In this document: positions 9,114 through 18,252 of the stretch, piece by piece
Layout of the letters: each line of letters opens with the position of its first letter
Numbering within the stretch: position 1 is the first letter of the stretch
NCBI RefSeq assembly: GCF_014644535.1
Contig: NZ_BMKW01000008.1
Location: 117,074-181,073, forward strand
Direction of reading: 5' to 3'
Source: Neoroseomonas lacus
GTDB taxonomy: Bacteria; Pseudomonadota; Alphaproteobacteria; Acetobacterales; Acetobacteraceae
Length of the DNA stretch: 64,000 nt
The notes under the pieces: model-generated
Seen by the model: the letters and a program-made list of their open reading frames with translations, nothing else
Databases searched by the model: none
Told to the model about the DNA's origin: nothing
Program-made: the position numbers and the translations under genes

Positions 9114-11200
9114 GCCTGTCCATCGGCATCGATATCGGCGGCACTTTCACGGATTTCGCGCTGGAATGGCAGCGCGGCGAGACGCTGCTGCGCCACACGC
9201 TGAAACTGCCGACGACGCCGCACGCGCCGGAACAGGCGGTGCTGGACGGCCTGCCGCAATTGCTCGGGGGGGTGGGCGCATTGCCGCGTGACGTGACGCG
9301 GCTGGTGCATGGCACGACGCTGGCGACCAATGCGTTGATCGAACGCCGCGGCGCCCGCACCGCCTTCCTGACCACCGATGGATTCCGCGATGTGCTGGCG
9401 ACCGGCAATGAAAGTCGAGCCGCGCAGTACGAGCTGTTCTACCGCAAGCCGGCGCCCTTGGTGCCGCGCCGCTGGCGGCTGCCGGTGGGTGGGCGCATCG
9501 GTGCCGCCGGGCAGGAACTCGCGCCGCTGGATGAAGCCGCCATCACGCGCCATGCCGCCGAGATGGCCGCAGGCGGCATCGAGAGCATCGCGGTCGGCTA
9601 TCTGCATGCCTATGCCGCGCCGGCGCAGGAACGGCGCACGCGGGATCTGCTGGGGGCGCTGCTGCCGGGCGTACCGGTCAGTCTGTCGAGCGAGGTCAGC
9701 CCCGAGATACGCGAATACGAACGCTTCTGCACTACCGTCGCCAATGCCTATGTGCAGCCCATCGTCAGCGCTTATCTGAAGCGACTGGAAGCCGGGCTGC
9801 GCGCGCAGGGCTTCACCGTGGCGATGTTGCTGATGCTCTCCTCCGGCGGGCTGGCGACGGTCGAGACGACGATGCGCTTCCCGGTGCGGCTGCTGGAAAG
9901 CGGCCCGGCCGGTGGCGCGGTGTTCGCCGCGCGCATCGCCCGCGACGCCGCGCTGCCGTGCGCGCTGGCCTTCGACATGGGCGGCACCACGGCGAAGCTG
10001 TGCCTGTTGGAAGACGGCGTGCCGCGCACCGATCGCGTCTTCGAGGTTGATCGCAGCTACCGCTTCGCCAAGGGCAGCGGCATGCCGGTGCGCGTGCCCG
10101 TGGTGGAACTGGTCGAGATCGGCGCCGGCGGCGGTTCCATCGCCCGCGTCGATGCCACCGGACGGCTGGCGGTCGGGCCGAAGAGCGCCGGGTCGGAGCC
10201 AGGCCCGGCCTGCTTTGGTCTTGGCGGAAACGCGCCGACGGTCAGCGATGCCAACCTGGTGCTGGGCCGGCTCGCCGCGGCGGGGTTCGCCGGCGGTCGC
10301 ATGATGCTCGATGCCGGTGCGGCCGAGGCCGCCTTGCTGTCCCTGGCGCCGGAGCGCGCGGCGGAGGACCTCGCCATCGCGGTGACCGAGGTGGTGGAGG
10401 CCGGCATGGCCGCCGCGGCGCGCGTGCATGCCGCCGAACGTGGCGCGGGGCTCGAGGACCGCGTGCTCGTCGCCTTCGGCGGTGGCGCGCCGCTGCATGC
10501 GCTGCGGCTGGCGCGGCGGCTCGGCGTCGCGCGCGTCATCATCCCGCAAGGCGCCGGCGTCGGCTCGGCCTTCGGCTTTCTTTGGGCCAACCCATCCTAT
10601 GAGGCCGTGCGCGGCTATCCCGGCAGCGTCGCAGCGCTCGATATGGCGGCGCTGGAGGCGGCGTTCCTGGCGCTGACGGCGGAGGCCAAGCGCGTCGTCA
10701 CCCCGGCGCTGCCCGCCGCCGCGCCGTTGCAGATCCGTCGCAGTGCCCAACTGCGCTATCGCGGCCAGGGCCAGGAGGTGACGGTGCCCCTGCCGGTCGT
10801 GGCACCCGGCGCGGCGATGCTCGAAGCGGCATTCCTCGATGCCTACTCCGCGCAATACGGCGCACCGATTCCGGGCGTCGCGGTCGATCTGGTGGCGATT
10901 GCCGTCACCGTATCCGGGCTGCCCGAGGCATCGCGGCCGCCGCCATCGGCCACGTCGGTGGATACCCTGCCGGGCACAACCACACGCAGCCTGCGTGACC
11001 CCGACGACCATGCGCCGATCGCGTGCCGCGTGCTGCGGCGTGATGCGCTGATGCCAGATGCGGTCGCCAGCGGGCCGCTGCTGGTCGTGGAAGACGCCAC
11101 GACCACCGTCATTCCCGCCGGCTGCACGCTACATGTCGATCCGCGCGGCCATCTGGTGATCGACCTGCCTGCCGCCTTGCCCGGGATGCTGGCCGCATGA
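9110..11200 (+). CDS. Hydantoinase/oxoprolinase subunit A (HyuA-type)
   Basis: 696 residues from the ATG that overlaps the preceding stop. The N-terminus has the ASKHA-type phosphate loop GIDIGGTFTDFALEW; HGTTLATNALIERRGARTAF, a central LAFDMGGTTAKLCLLEDG and FGGGAPLHALRLARRLGV complete the HyuA/oxoprolinase layout. With HyuB it performs ATP-dependent hydrolysis of 5-membered cyclic amides such as hydantoins or 5-oxoproline. Coupling to HyuB by an ATGA overlap supports a heteromer. The long upstream open frame to 9059 is not used because it would run into the aldolase gene. Confidence 0.92.
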   Translation: MSLSIGIDIGGTFTDFALEWQRGETLLRHTLKLPTTPHAPEQAVLDGLPQLLGGVGALPRDVTRLVHGTTLATNALIERRGARTAFLTTDGFRDVLATGNESRAAQYELFYRKPAPLVPRRWRLPVGGRIGAAGQELAPLDEAAITRHAAEMAAGGIESIAVGYLHAYAAPAQERRTRDLLGALLPGVPVSLSSEVSPEIREYERFCTTVANAYVQPIVSAYLKRLEAGLRAQGFTVAMLLMLSSGGLATVETTMRFPVRLLESGPAGGAVFAARIARDAALPCALAFDMGGTTAKLCLLEDGVPRTDRVFEVDRSYRFAKGSGMPVRVPVVELVEIGAGGGSIARVDATGRLAVGPKSAGSEPGPACFGLGGNAPTVSDANLVLGRLAAAGFAGGRMMLDAGAAEAALLSLAPERAAEDLAIAVTEVVEAGMAAAARVHAAERGAGLEDRVLVAFGGGAPLHALRLARRLGVARVIIPQGAGVGSAFGFLWANPSYEAVRGYPGSVAALDMAALEAAFLALTAEAKRVVTPALPAAAPLQIRRSAQLRYRGQGQEVTVPLPVVAPGAAMLEAAFLDAYSAQYGAPIPGVAVDLVAIAVTVSGLPEASRPPPSATSVDTLPGTTTRSLRDPDDHAPIACRVLRRDALMPDAVASGPLLVVEDATTTVIPAGCTLHVDPRGHLVIDLPAALPGMLAA

Positions 11201-12813
11201 TCGCTGACCTCGCCACGCAACTCACCTGGGACCGGCTGATCGCGCTGGCCGAGGAACAGGCGCAGGCGCTGCTGCGCTCCGCCTTCTCGACGACGGTGCG
11301 CGAGGCCGGCGACCTCTCGGCCGGCATTTTCGATCCGCGCGGCAGGATGCTGGCGCAGGCCGTCACCGGCACGCCCGGCCACGTCAATTCCATGGCCGAG
11401 AGCATCCGCCATTTCATCGCCGCCCACCCTATCGAGGCGATGCGCGCGGGCGACCATTACATCAGCAATGATCCGTGGCTGACCTCGGGGCATCTGCACG
11501 ACATCACCGTGGTCACGCCGGCCTTCCATCAGGGGCGTTGCGTCGCGTTGTTCGCCTGCGCCTGCCATCAGGTCGATATCGGCGGCCTTGGTCAGGGCCC
11601 CGATGGGCGCAGCATCTTCGAGGAAGGCATCCGCCTGCCGATCCTGCGCCTGGCGCGCGATGGCGCCTTCGACCCGACGCTGCTCGCCATCCTGCGCGCC
11701 AATGTCCGCCGTCCCTTCGAGGTTGAAGGCGATATCCGGTCCTACTGCGCGGCCAATGCCGCCTCGGCGCGGGCGCTGGCGGCGATGCTGGCGCAGCAAG
11801 GCATGGCGGATCTGGAGGCGCTGGGCGAGGAGATCCTGACGCGCTCCCATCGCGCGACGCTTGCCGCCATCGCCGCGCTGCCGCGCGGCAGCTGGTCATC
11901 GCGGTTAAGGCTCGATGGCGTCGCCGGCCGCGCCATCGAACTTGCTTGCCGCGTCAGCATCGTTGCCGACGAGGTGCTGGTGGATTTCGCCGGCACGTCC
12001 GCCGCGGTGCCGCGCGGGGTGAATGTCGTGCTGCCCTATACCCGCGCCTATGCGGCCTTCGGCGTGAAGACCGTCGTCGCGCCCGATGTGCCGAACAATG
12101 CCGGCTCGCTGGCGCCGATCCGCGTCGAGGCGCCCGCCGGCAGCGTGCTGAACGCGCAGGACCCGGCGCCGGTCGCGGCCCGGCATGTCGTCGGTCAATT
12201 CCTGCCCGATGCCGTGTTCGCCTGCCTGGCGCAGGCGATGCCGCAACGCGTGCCGGCGGCCGGCTCCTCCGTGCTGTGGACGGTGCAACTGCGCGGCGGG
12301 CCGGAAGTGGTCGATGCCGAGGGGCATCAGGGCCGCACCAGCTTCGAGACAGTGTTCTTCAACAGCGGCGGCACCGGCGCGCGGCCCGGCATGGACGGGC
12401 TCGACGGCACCGCCTTCCCGGCCGGCGTCAAGGCGGTGCCGATCGAGGTGGTGGAGGCCAATGCGCCCATCATCGTCTGGCGCAAGGAACTCCGTCCGGG
12501 TTCGGGCGGGCTTGGCGAGTTTCGCGGCGGGCACGGGCAAGTCGTCGAGGTCGCGGCACTGGCCACGGACGAACCGATCGCCGTGCTGGCGATGTTCGAG
12601 CGCTGCGACAACCCCGCCGATGGCGCGGCCGGTGGCCAAGCCGGCGCCGCGGGGGCGGTGCGGCTGTCCTCCGGCGCCACGCTGGCCGGCAAGGGGCTGC
12701 AGACCGTGCCGGCCGGCCAGCGCCTGGTGCTGGAACTGCCCGGCGGCGGCGGCTGGGGCAACCCCGCCGCACGTCAGGCGGGCGGCGCGGAGGCCGATGA
12801 TGGCCTCGACTGA
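11197..12813 (+). CDS. Hydantoinase/oxoprolinase subunit B (HyuB-type)
   Basis: 538 residues, the usual HyuB length. Typical motifs are REAGDLSAGIFDPRGRMLAQ, TPGHVNSMAESI, NDPWLTSGHLHDITVV, CACHQVDIGGLG, a middle FNSGGTGARPGMDGLDG and a C-terminal ELPGGGGWGNPA. It forms the partner subunit of the upstream HyuA-type protein. Its 3' end stops four bases before the convergent DUF1445 gene, which encodes a D-glutamate-cyclase-like protein and so suggests 5-oxoproline as the likely ring substrate. Confidence 0.92.
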   Translation: MIADLATQLTWDRLIALAEEQAQALLRSAFSTTVREAGDLSAGIFDPRGRMLAQAVTGTPGHVNSMAESIRHFIAAHPIEAMRAGDHYISNDPWLTSGHLHDITVVTPAFHQGRCVALFACACHQVDIGGLGQGPDGRSIFEEGIRLPILRLARDGAFDPTLLAILRANVRRPFEVEGDIRSYCAANAASARALAAMLAQQGMADLEALGEEILTRSHRATLAAIAALPRGSWSSRLRLDGVAGRAIELACRVSIVADEVLVDFAGTSAAVPRGVNVVLPYTRAYAAFGVKTVVAPDVPNNAGSLAPIRVEAPAGSVLNAQDPAPVAARHVVGQFLPDAVFACLAQAMPQRVPAAGSSVLWTVQLRGGPEVVDAEGHQGRTSFETVFFNSGGTGARPGMDGLDGTAFPAGVKAVPIEVVEANAPIIVWRKELRPGSGGLGEFRGGHGQVVEVAALATDEPIAVLAMFERCDNPADGAAGGQAGAAGAVRLSSGATLAGKGLQTVPAGQRLVLELPGGGGWGNPAARQAGGAEADDGLD

Positions 12814-12817
12814 CCCG

Positions 12818-13588
12818 CTATTCCGCCAGATCGGCGTTCCACAGGTCGGTGATCGCCATCGCGCCGGGGTAATGCGTGATGGCGAACGGCAACTTCGCCG
12901 CGCGCAGGGCGCTTTCCGGCGTGACGCCGCAGGCCCAGAACACCGGCAGTTCGTCGGCCTCGGGCAGCAGCGCGTCGCCGCCGTCGCGCCGCTCGAGATC
13001 GACGCCGATCAGGCCCGGCAACCCCAGATGCAGCGGCGCGCCATGGACGCGCGGAAAGCGGCTGGTGATCTGCACTGCGCGGATCGCATCGGCGGGGCGC
13101 AGCGGCCGCATCGAGACGATCACCTCGCCGGCGAACGGCCCGGCCGGCACGCAGGGGATGGTGGTGCGATAGATCGGCGGGTTGCTGCCGCTGGCCCAGT
13201 GGCGCAGCACCAGGCCGGCCTGGCCGAGCGCCCATTCGAAGGAATAGGAGCAGCCGAGCAGGAAGCCCACCAGGTCGTCGCGCCACAGCGCCGCGACGTC
13301 GATCGGTTCCTCGGCGGCGGCGCCGTCGCGCCAGACGCGGTAGCGCGGCAGGTCGGTGGCGAGGTCGACGCCATGCAGCACACGCTCGCCCGGCGCGCCC
13401 ATGGCGAGCACCGGGCAGGCGCGCGGGTTGCGCTGGCAGAAGGCGGCGAAGTCGAGCGCCGCGGCTGCCGGCAATGCGACGAGATTGGCCTGCACGCGGC
13501 CGGGTGCGAGCCGCGCGGTGCTGCGCGGCGACCACCCCGCGCGGAATGCCGCGCGGAGTTCGACGGGATCGTCGGAGACGATGTCCAT
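12818..13588 (-). CDS. Putative hydro-lyase, DUF1445 (D-glutamate cyclase-like)
   Basis: 256 residues. DUF1445 markers are present: residues 1-40 with [10 protein letters not shown] and [24 protein letters not shown], the [16 protein letters not shown] helix, and the C-terminal [18 protein letters not shown]. The vertebrate homologue is D-glutamate cyclase, making 5-oxo-D-proline; bacterial members are annotated only as putative hydro-lyases. Next to oxoprolinase-type genes the cyclase role is attractive but inferred. The Bug protein gene lies nine bases upstream in the same direction, so the two form one transcript. Confidence 0.87.
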   Translation of the reverse strand: MDIVSDDPVELRAAFRAGWSPRSTARLAPGRVQANLVALPAAAALDFAAFCQRNPRACPVLAMGAPGERVLHGVDLATDLPRYRVWRDGAAAEEPIDVAALWRDDLVGFLLGCSYSFEWALGQAGLVLRHWASGSNPPIYRTTIPCVPAGPFAGEVIVSMRPLRPADAIRAVQITSRFPRVHGAPLHLGLPGLIGVDLERRDGGDALLPEADELPVFWACGVTPESALRAAKLPFAITHYPGAMAITDLWNADLAE

Positions 13589-13597
13589 GATGGCAGC

Positions 13598-14584
13598 TCA
13601 ATCCACCTTGGCGCCGCTGTCCTGCACCGCCTGGCGCCACCGGGCGCGTTCGGTGGCCAGGAAGGGTTCCATCGCGTCGCCCTCGATCGCCATATAGGCG
13701 GCGGCGTTGCGGTCGAGCACGGCGACGAAGGCCGGGTCGCGGCACAGCGCGGCGAGTTCCGTGCGCCAGCGCTGCTGCGCAGCGGCTGGCATGCCGGCGG
13801 GGGCGAACATCGCGTACCAGGACGGCACGTCGAAGCCAGGCACGCCGGCCTCGGCAAGGGTGGGGACTTCCGGCAGCGCGGCGATGCGCGTCGCGGTGCT
13901 GACGCCGAGCGGCTTCAGCGTGCCGGCGCGGATCTGCTGCGCGGCGCTGGGCGCGCCGTCGAACATCATGGCGATGTCGCCGCTCATCAGCGCGGCCGCC
14001 GCGGGGCCCGAGCCGCGATAGGGCACGTGCAGCAGCTCGATGCCGCCGGCTGCCCGTTTGAGAAGCTCCATGGTCAGGTGAGTGACCGATCCCGCGCCAT
14101 TCGAGCCATAGGCCAGGCTGTCAGGGTTGGCGCGCGCGGCGGCGAGCATGGCGCGCAGGTCGGCGAAGTCGTGCTTGGCGGGATTGATCATCAACACATT
14201 GGCGATGCCGATGAACATGCCGAGCGGCACGAGGTCCTTCGCGGGGTCGAAGCGCAACTGGCTGTAGAGCGCCTGGTTGATCGCATTGCTCGACATGCCG
14301 CCGAAGAAGATCGTGAGGCCATCCGCCGGCGCGCGCGCCGCGGCTTCCGCGCCGAGATTGCCGCCGGCACCCGGACGCGGCTCGACAATCACCGAGACGC
14401 CCAGGCTGGCGGTGAGCCGCTCCGCGGCGCTGCGCGCCAGCAGGTCGGAGGCCCCGCCGGCGGCGAAGGGAATGATGATGCGCACAGGCCGATCGGGGGT
14501 CCATGGCGCCTGCGCGCGGGCGATTGCCGGTGTGGCGAGGCCGGCGGCGAGCAGGACGCGCCGGTTGATGTGTGGTGTCGTCAT
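13598..14584 (-). CDS. Bug/TctC-family tripartite tricarboxylate transporter substrate-binding protein
   Basis: 328 residues. Signal sequence with a twin-arginine-like start (MTTPHINRRVLLAAGLAT) and cleavage near AIARAQA. The mature protein has the Bug hallmark PDRPVRIIIPFAAGGASD, RPGAGGNLGAEAAARAPADG, the VPYRGSGPAAAALMSGDIAMMFD loop and a LPEVPTLAEAGVPGFD motif. It binds a carboxylate-type ligand in the periplasm. No TctA/TctB membrane genes are nearby, so it is an orphan receptor. It is divergent from the PhyH gene with a perfect 30-base dyad in between. Confidence 0.93.
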   Translation of the reverse strand: MTTPHINRRVLLAAGLATPAIARAQAPWTPDRPVRIIIPFAAGGASDLLARSAAERLTASLGVSVIVEPRPGAGGNLGAEAAARAPADGLTIFFGGMSSNAINQALYSQLRFDPAKDLVPLGMFIGIANVLMINPAKHDFADLRAMLAAARANPDSLAYGSNGAGSVTHLTMELLKRAAGGIELLHVPYRGSGPAAAALMSGDIAMMFDGAPSAAQQIRAGTLKPLGVSTATRIAALPEVPTLAEAGVPGFDVPSWYAMFAPAGMPAAAQQRWRTELAALCRDPAFVAVLDRNAAAYMAIEGDAMEPFLATERARWRQAVQDSGAKVD

Positions 14585-14613
14585 CGTCGGGTAAGCCTTT
14601 TCTCGATGTCTGG

Positions 14614-14643
14614 CGAATTGGAAGCAATATGCGTTCCAATTCG
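14614..14643. promoter_or_regulatory. Perfect interrupted palindrome between Bug and PhyH genes
   Basis: Ten-base arms CGAATTGGAA and TTCCAATTCG are separated by ten bases. The dyad is 30 bases from the Bug start and 72 bases from the PhyH start. It is a strong candidate operator shared by the divergent units; no adjacent regulator gene binds it obviously. Confidence 0.5.
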
Positions 14644-14714
14644 ACGACGACGATGAAGAATAAGTCGATACCCTTAAATGAAGATCGAGCAGTCAATGCA
14701 TTGGAGATGTTCCG

Positions 14715-15596
14715 ATGAATGATCAATCGTGCGTCGAATACATCGAGAGATTCAGGGAGAATGGCTTTGTCCTGATCCCCGATCTGGTGCCGCCGGACGA
14801 TCTTGGCGCGCTGGTCGCGGTCACGGACCGGCTGATGGATGGCGCTCGCCACACCGACAGCCATACCGATGTCCTGGAACTTGACACTGGCCATCGCCGC
14901 GAGGCGCCGCGCATCCGTCGGATCAAGACGCCGCACAGCGCCGACCCGCTGTTCTTCGACTTCGCCCGCAGCGCGCCGTTGATGCAGCTGGTCTCCGCCA
15001 TCGTCGGCCCCGACATTCGGCTGAGCCACAGCAAGATCAACACCAAGGCCGGCGACAATGGCAGCCCGATCGAGTGGCACCAGGACTGGGCCTTCGCGCC
15101 GCACACCAACATGGACATGTGCATCGTCGCGGTGATGCTCGACGATTGCCTGGCCGATAACGGGCCGCTGATGGTCATGCCCGGCAGCCATCGCGGCCCG
15201 CTGCTCGAACATCATGACGGCGATGGCTACTTTGTTGGTGCCATCGACATCGCGCGCGATGGCGTTGACCTCGACCAGGCGGTGCCGTTGATCGGCCGCG
15301 CCGGGTCGATCAGCATCCATCATCCGATGGCGATCCATGGTTCCGCGCCGAACCGCAGCGGGCGCATGCGGCGCATGATGTTCCTGGAGTACGCCGCGGC
15401 CGATGCCTTCCCGCTGTTCTATGGCGTGGATTGGGCGGAATACATGGACCGCATGGTCGCCGGCCGCGGCACCAGCCTGGTGCGCAGCGAACCGGTATTC
15501 ATCAAGCAACCCTTCCCGACCCGCGCGCCCGGCTCGATCTTCGAAAGCCAGAGCCAGCTGCGGTCGCGCTACTTCGCCACGGCGGATCAGTCTTGA
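14715..15596 (+). CDS. Phytanoyl-CoA dioxygenase (PhyH) family protein
   Basis: 293 residues. The 2-oxoglutarate/Fe(II) facial triad is visible: IEWHQDWAF supplies His and Asp, and ISIHHPMAIHGSAPNRS supplies the distal His with a nearby Arg for 2-oxoglutarate. The N-terminal FRENGFVLIPDLVP is typical of PhyH proteins. It should hydroxylate an aliphatic substrate; the substrate cannot be told. Its stop overlaps the start of the SDR gene, so oxidation of the new alcohol by that SDR is a reasonable guess. Confidence 0.87.
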   Translation: MNDQSCVEYIERFRENGFVLIPDLVPPDDLGALVAVTDRLMDGARHTDSHTDVLELDTGHRREAPRIRRIKTPHSADPLFFDFARSAPLMQLVSAIVGPDIRLSHSKINTKAGDNGSPIEWHQDWAFAPHTNMDMCIVAVMLDDCLADNGPLMVMPGSHRGPLLEHHDGDGYFVGAIDIARDGVDLDQAVPLIGRAGSISIHHPMAIHGSAPNRSGRMRRMMFLEYAAADAFPLFYGVDWAEYMDRMVAGRGTSLVRSEPVFIKQPFPTRAPGSIFESQSQLRSRYFATADQS

Positions 15597-16375
15597 GCGT
15601 CGTCGGCGATCGCGTCGCCTTCATCACCGGTGCCGGGTCCGGCACCGGGCAGGCCATCGCGCGCATGCTGGCCGAGGATGGCTACAGCCTGGTGCTGGTC
15701 GGCCGCAACCGGGCGGCGCTGACCGACGTCGGCGCAACGCTCGCCACGCCTTGGCTGCTGGCGGAAGCCGACCTGGCCGATGCCGCGGCAACCGGGGCGG
15801 CGATGGCCGCCGGGCTCGACTGGTGCGGCGGGCGCATCGATGCGCTGGTCAATGCGGCCGGCATCACCGGGCCTTTGGGCAAGCCGCTCGGCGAGATCAG
15901 CGTCGCTGAATTCGACGCTGTCATCGCCGTCAACCTGCGGGCCTGCTTCGTCACGCTCTCGGCGGCGCTGCCGGCGATGTATCGGCGCAAGTCGGGTCGC
16001 GTGGTGTCGATCGGCGGCACGCATGGCCAGCGCGGTCGGCCGGGCAGGGCGAGCTACGTCGCGTCGAAATGGGCGCTGCGCGGCCTGCACCGCTCCGCCG
16101 CCATCGAGGCCGGCCCGCACGGCGTCACCGTCAACCTGGTGATGCCCGGGCCGATTGGCGTGCCCCGCATGCAGGGCCTCTGGCGTGCCGAAGCCGCGGC
16201 GACCGGCCGGGCCGAGGCCGAGGTCATCGCCGGCTACACCGAACGGATGGGCGGCGTGCTCGGCCGCATCAGCACCCCCGAGGAGATCGCCGGCGTCGTG
16301 CGATTCCTGCTCAGCGACGTGGCCACGAACATCACGGGCCAGGACATCACCATCGATGGAGGGACCATTCTGTGA
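15593..16375 (+). CDS. Short-chain dehydrogenase/reductase (SDR), catalytic Ser replaced
   Basis: 260 residues from a TTG that overlaps the PhyH stop; no ATG or GTG fits. The nucleotide motif ITGAGSGTGQAIARML and the YVASK catalytic pair are present, and the C-terminus ends DVATNITGQDITIDGGTIL like FabG-type SDRs. The usual NISS strand reads SIGG, so the catalytic Ser 13 residues before Tyr is Gly. It may be slow, or use another residue. The start and stop overlaps indicate one operon with PhyH and the following binding protein. Confidence 0.85.
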   Translation: MSVVGDRVAFITGAGSGTGQAIARMLAEDGYSLVLVGRNRAALTDVGATLATPWLLAEADLADAAATGAAMAAGLDWCGGRIDALVNAAGITGPLGKPLGEISVAEFDAVIAVNLRACFVTLSAALPAMYRRKSGRVVSIGGTHGQRGRPGRASYVASKWALRGLHRSAAIEAGPHGVTVNLVMPGPIGVPRMQGLWRAEAAATGRAEAEVIAGYTERMGGVLGRISTPEEIAGVVRFLLSDVATNITGQDITIDGGTIL

Positions 16376-17940
16376 TCCGCAACGACCGAACCATCCTGTC
16401 GCGCCTCGCGCTCATCGCCTGCCTGGCCGCCACGGCACTGGCGCCAGCGGCGGCTGATGCGCGCAGCTTCACGGTCGGCCAGGCGGTCGCGGTGCAGACC
16501 TTCGACCCGCATGGCACCACCGAGACCAACACGCTCGGCGTCATCATGAATGTCTATGAGGCGCTGGTGCGTCGCAATCGCGAGATGCGAATCGAACCGG
16601 GCCTCGCCACCGCCTGGCAACTGGTCGAACCGACGCGCTGGCGCTTCACCCTGCGCCAGGGCGTGGTGTTCCAGGATGGCACGCCGCTGACCATCGCGGA
16701 CGTCGTCTTCTCGCTGCAGCGCGCCCAGGCCGAGACCTCCGACGCGCGGCCGGCGGTGCGCAGCATCGAGCGCATCGAACAGATCGACGACAACACCTTC
16801 GACATCGTCACCCGCGCACCCAATCCCGTGCTGCTCGCCGAGATATGCAACTTCTACATCATGAACAAGGCGTGGTCGGAGGCGCACCAGGCGACCAGCC
16901 CCTACACGCCGACGCGCCGCGCCGGCACCGAGAACTTCGCCACGCGCCACGCCAACGGCACCGGCCCGTATCGGTTGGTCAGCTATGAGGCGGGCCAGCA
17001 GGTGAAGCTGGAACGGCATGCGCGTTGGTGGGATCACGCGACGAATGACCTGACCGAGGTCACCTTCGCACCGATCGGTTCCGATGCCACGCGCCTGGCG
17101 GCCCTGCTGTCCGGCGATGTCGACCTGATCAATCCAATCCCCGAGCAGGCCGCGGCCCAGGTCAGTGCCAATCCGGCCTTTCGCGTCGTACGCGGCGCCC
17201 GGCCGGCGGTGATGTTCCTTGGTATCAACCAGAGCGGCGATCATCCCTTTGCCGATCTGCGCGTGCGTCAGGCGATGTTTGCCGCGATCGACGGTGTCGC
17301 GTTGCGCCGCGTGGTGATGCGCGGTTCGGCGCAGCAGGCCGGGTCGATGATCCCGGAGGGGGTCGAGGGCTTCGCGCCGGAGATGGATCGCCACCCGGCG
17401 CCCGATCTCGCCGCCGCCCGGCGGCTGATGCAGGAGGCCGGATACGCGCAAGGCTTCGACGTCGCGCTGAACTGCACGAATGACCAGTATCCGCAGGACG
17501 AGGCGGTGTGCACGGCGCTTGCGCCGATGCTGGCGCGCATCGGCATTCGGATGACGGCGCAGCCGGAATCCCGCTCGCGCTTCTTCCCGCGCATCACGGG
17601 CGGCGATACGCGGTTCTATCTGATGGCCTGGTACGCGCCGACCTTCGACGCCCATCACATCCTGTGGAACACGCTGCAGACGAAGGGCGGCGGGAACGGG
17701 TCTTGGAACGCGACGGGTTGGTCGAATGCCGAGTTCGACGCGCTGGTCGGGCGCATCGGCGTCGAGATGGACCCGGCGACGCGACGCGGGCTGATCGCCG
17801 AGGCGAACAGGATCGAGCGGGAGAACATGGTCTATCTGCCACTGTACCAGTTGACCCTCGCCTGGGGCGCGCGCGCGGGGGTCGATGTGGTGCTGCGGCC
17901 TGACAACCGGCTCGACCTGCGCTTCGTGTCGGTACGATAA
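16372..17940 (+). CDS. ABC transporter substrate-binding protein, family 5 (peptide/opine type)
   Basis: 522 residues from a GTG overlapping the SDR stop, with GGAGG ten bases upstream. Signal peptide: LALIACLAATALAPAAADA. The mature protein opens with FTVGQAVAVQTFDPHGTTET and contains ATAWQLVEPTRWRFTLRQGVVFQDG, the SBP_bac_5 signature, and WKNDEY-equivalent C-terminal lobes. These bind peptides, nickel or opines for Dpp/Opp-type importers. No permease genes follow, so it must use a transporter encoded elsewhere. Confidence 0.9.
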   Translation: MIRNDRTILSRLALIACLAATALAPAAADARSFTVGQAVAVQTFDPHGTTETNTLGVIMNVYEALVRRNREMRIEPGLATAWQLVEPTRWRFTLRQGVVFQDGTPLTIADVVFSLQRAQAETSDARPAVRSIERIEQIDDNTFDIVTRAPNPVLLAEICNFYIMNKAWSEAHQATSPYTPTRRAGTENFATRHANGTGPYRLVSYEAGQQVKLERHARWWDHATNDLTEVTFAPIGSDATRLAALLSGDVDLINPIPEQAAAQVSANPAFRVVRGARPAVMFLGINQSGDHPFADLRVRQAMFAAIDGVALRRVVMRGSAQQAGSMIPEGVEGFAPEMDRHPAPDLAAARRLMQEAGYAQGFDVALNCTNDQYPQDEAVCTALAPMLARIGIRMTAQPESRSRFFPRITGGDTRFYLMAWYAPTFDAHHILWNTLQTKGGGNGSWNATGWSNAEFDALVGRIGVEMDPATRRGLIAEANRIERENMVYLPLYQLTLAWGARAGVDVVLRPDNRLDLRFVSVR

Positions 17941-18252
17941 GGCGAGCACCGCGAGCCGCCCCGGTTGGCGTCCAACCGGACGTGCCAGCCGGGCTGGCTG
18001 CCAATGGGGTTCATCCCCTGGGCACGATCTGGCAGTGCGACGGCCGCGGCACTCGCGCCTACATGCCGCGACGCTATTCGCCGCCGGTGACGCGTGGGGA
18101 TGAGGCCCTTTCGTGCCTATCGACCGGGCCGCACGGCCACCGCACCGGCACGGTAGCCATTGTGCTGGCTGATCCGGCTCCCGCCGCGCTCGCCAAGGCC
18201 AGCGCGGGTCAGGCCGCCCACCGCCAGCGCCATCAGGCGCTCGGCGCGTCCG
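17941..18252. other. Convergent intergenic stretch without recognisable content
   Basis: 312 bases between two convergent genes. No ORF with family-like features, no RNA gene and no convincing terminator was seen; short overlapping open frames are GC-driven. Confidence 0.5.

Noticed and set aside
12185..14656. 823-codon plus-strand frame
   Set aside because: Runs antisense to DUF1445 and Bug genes, both of which have clear family motifs.
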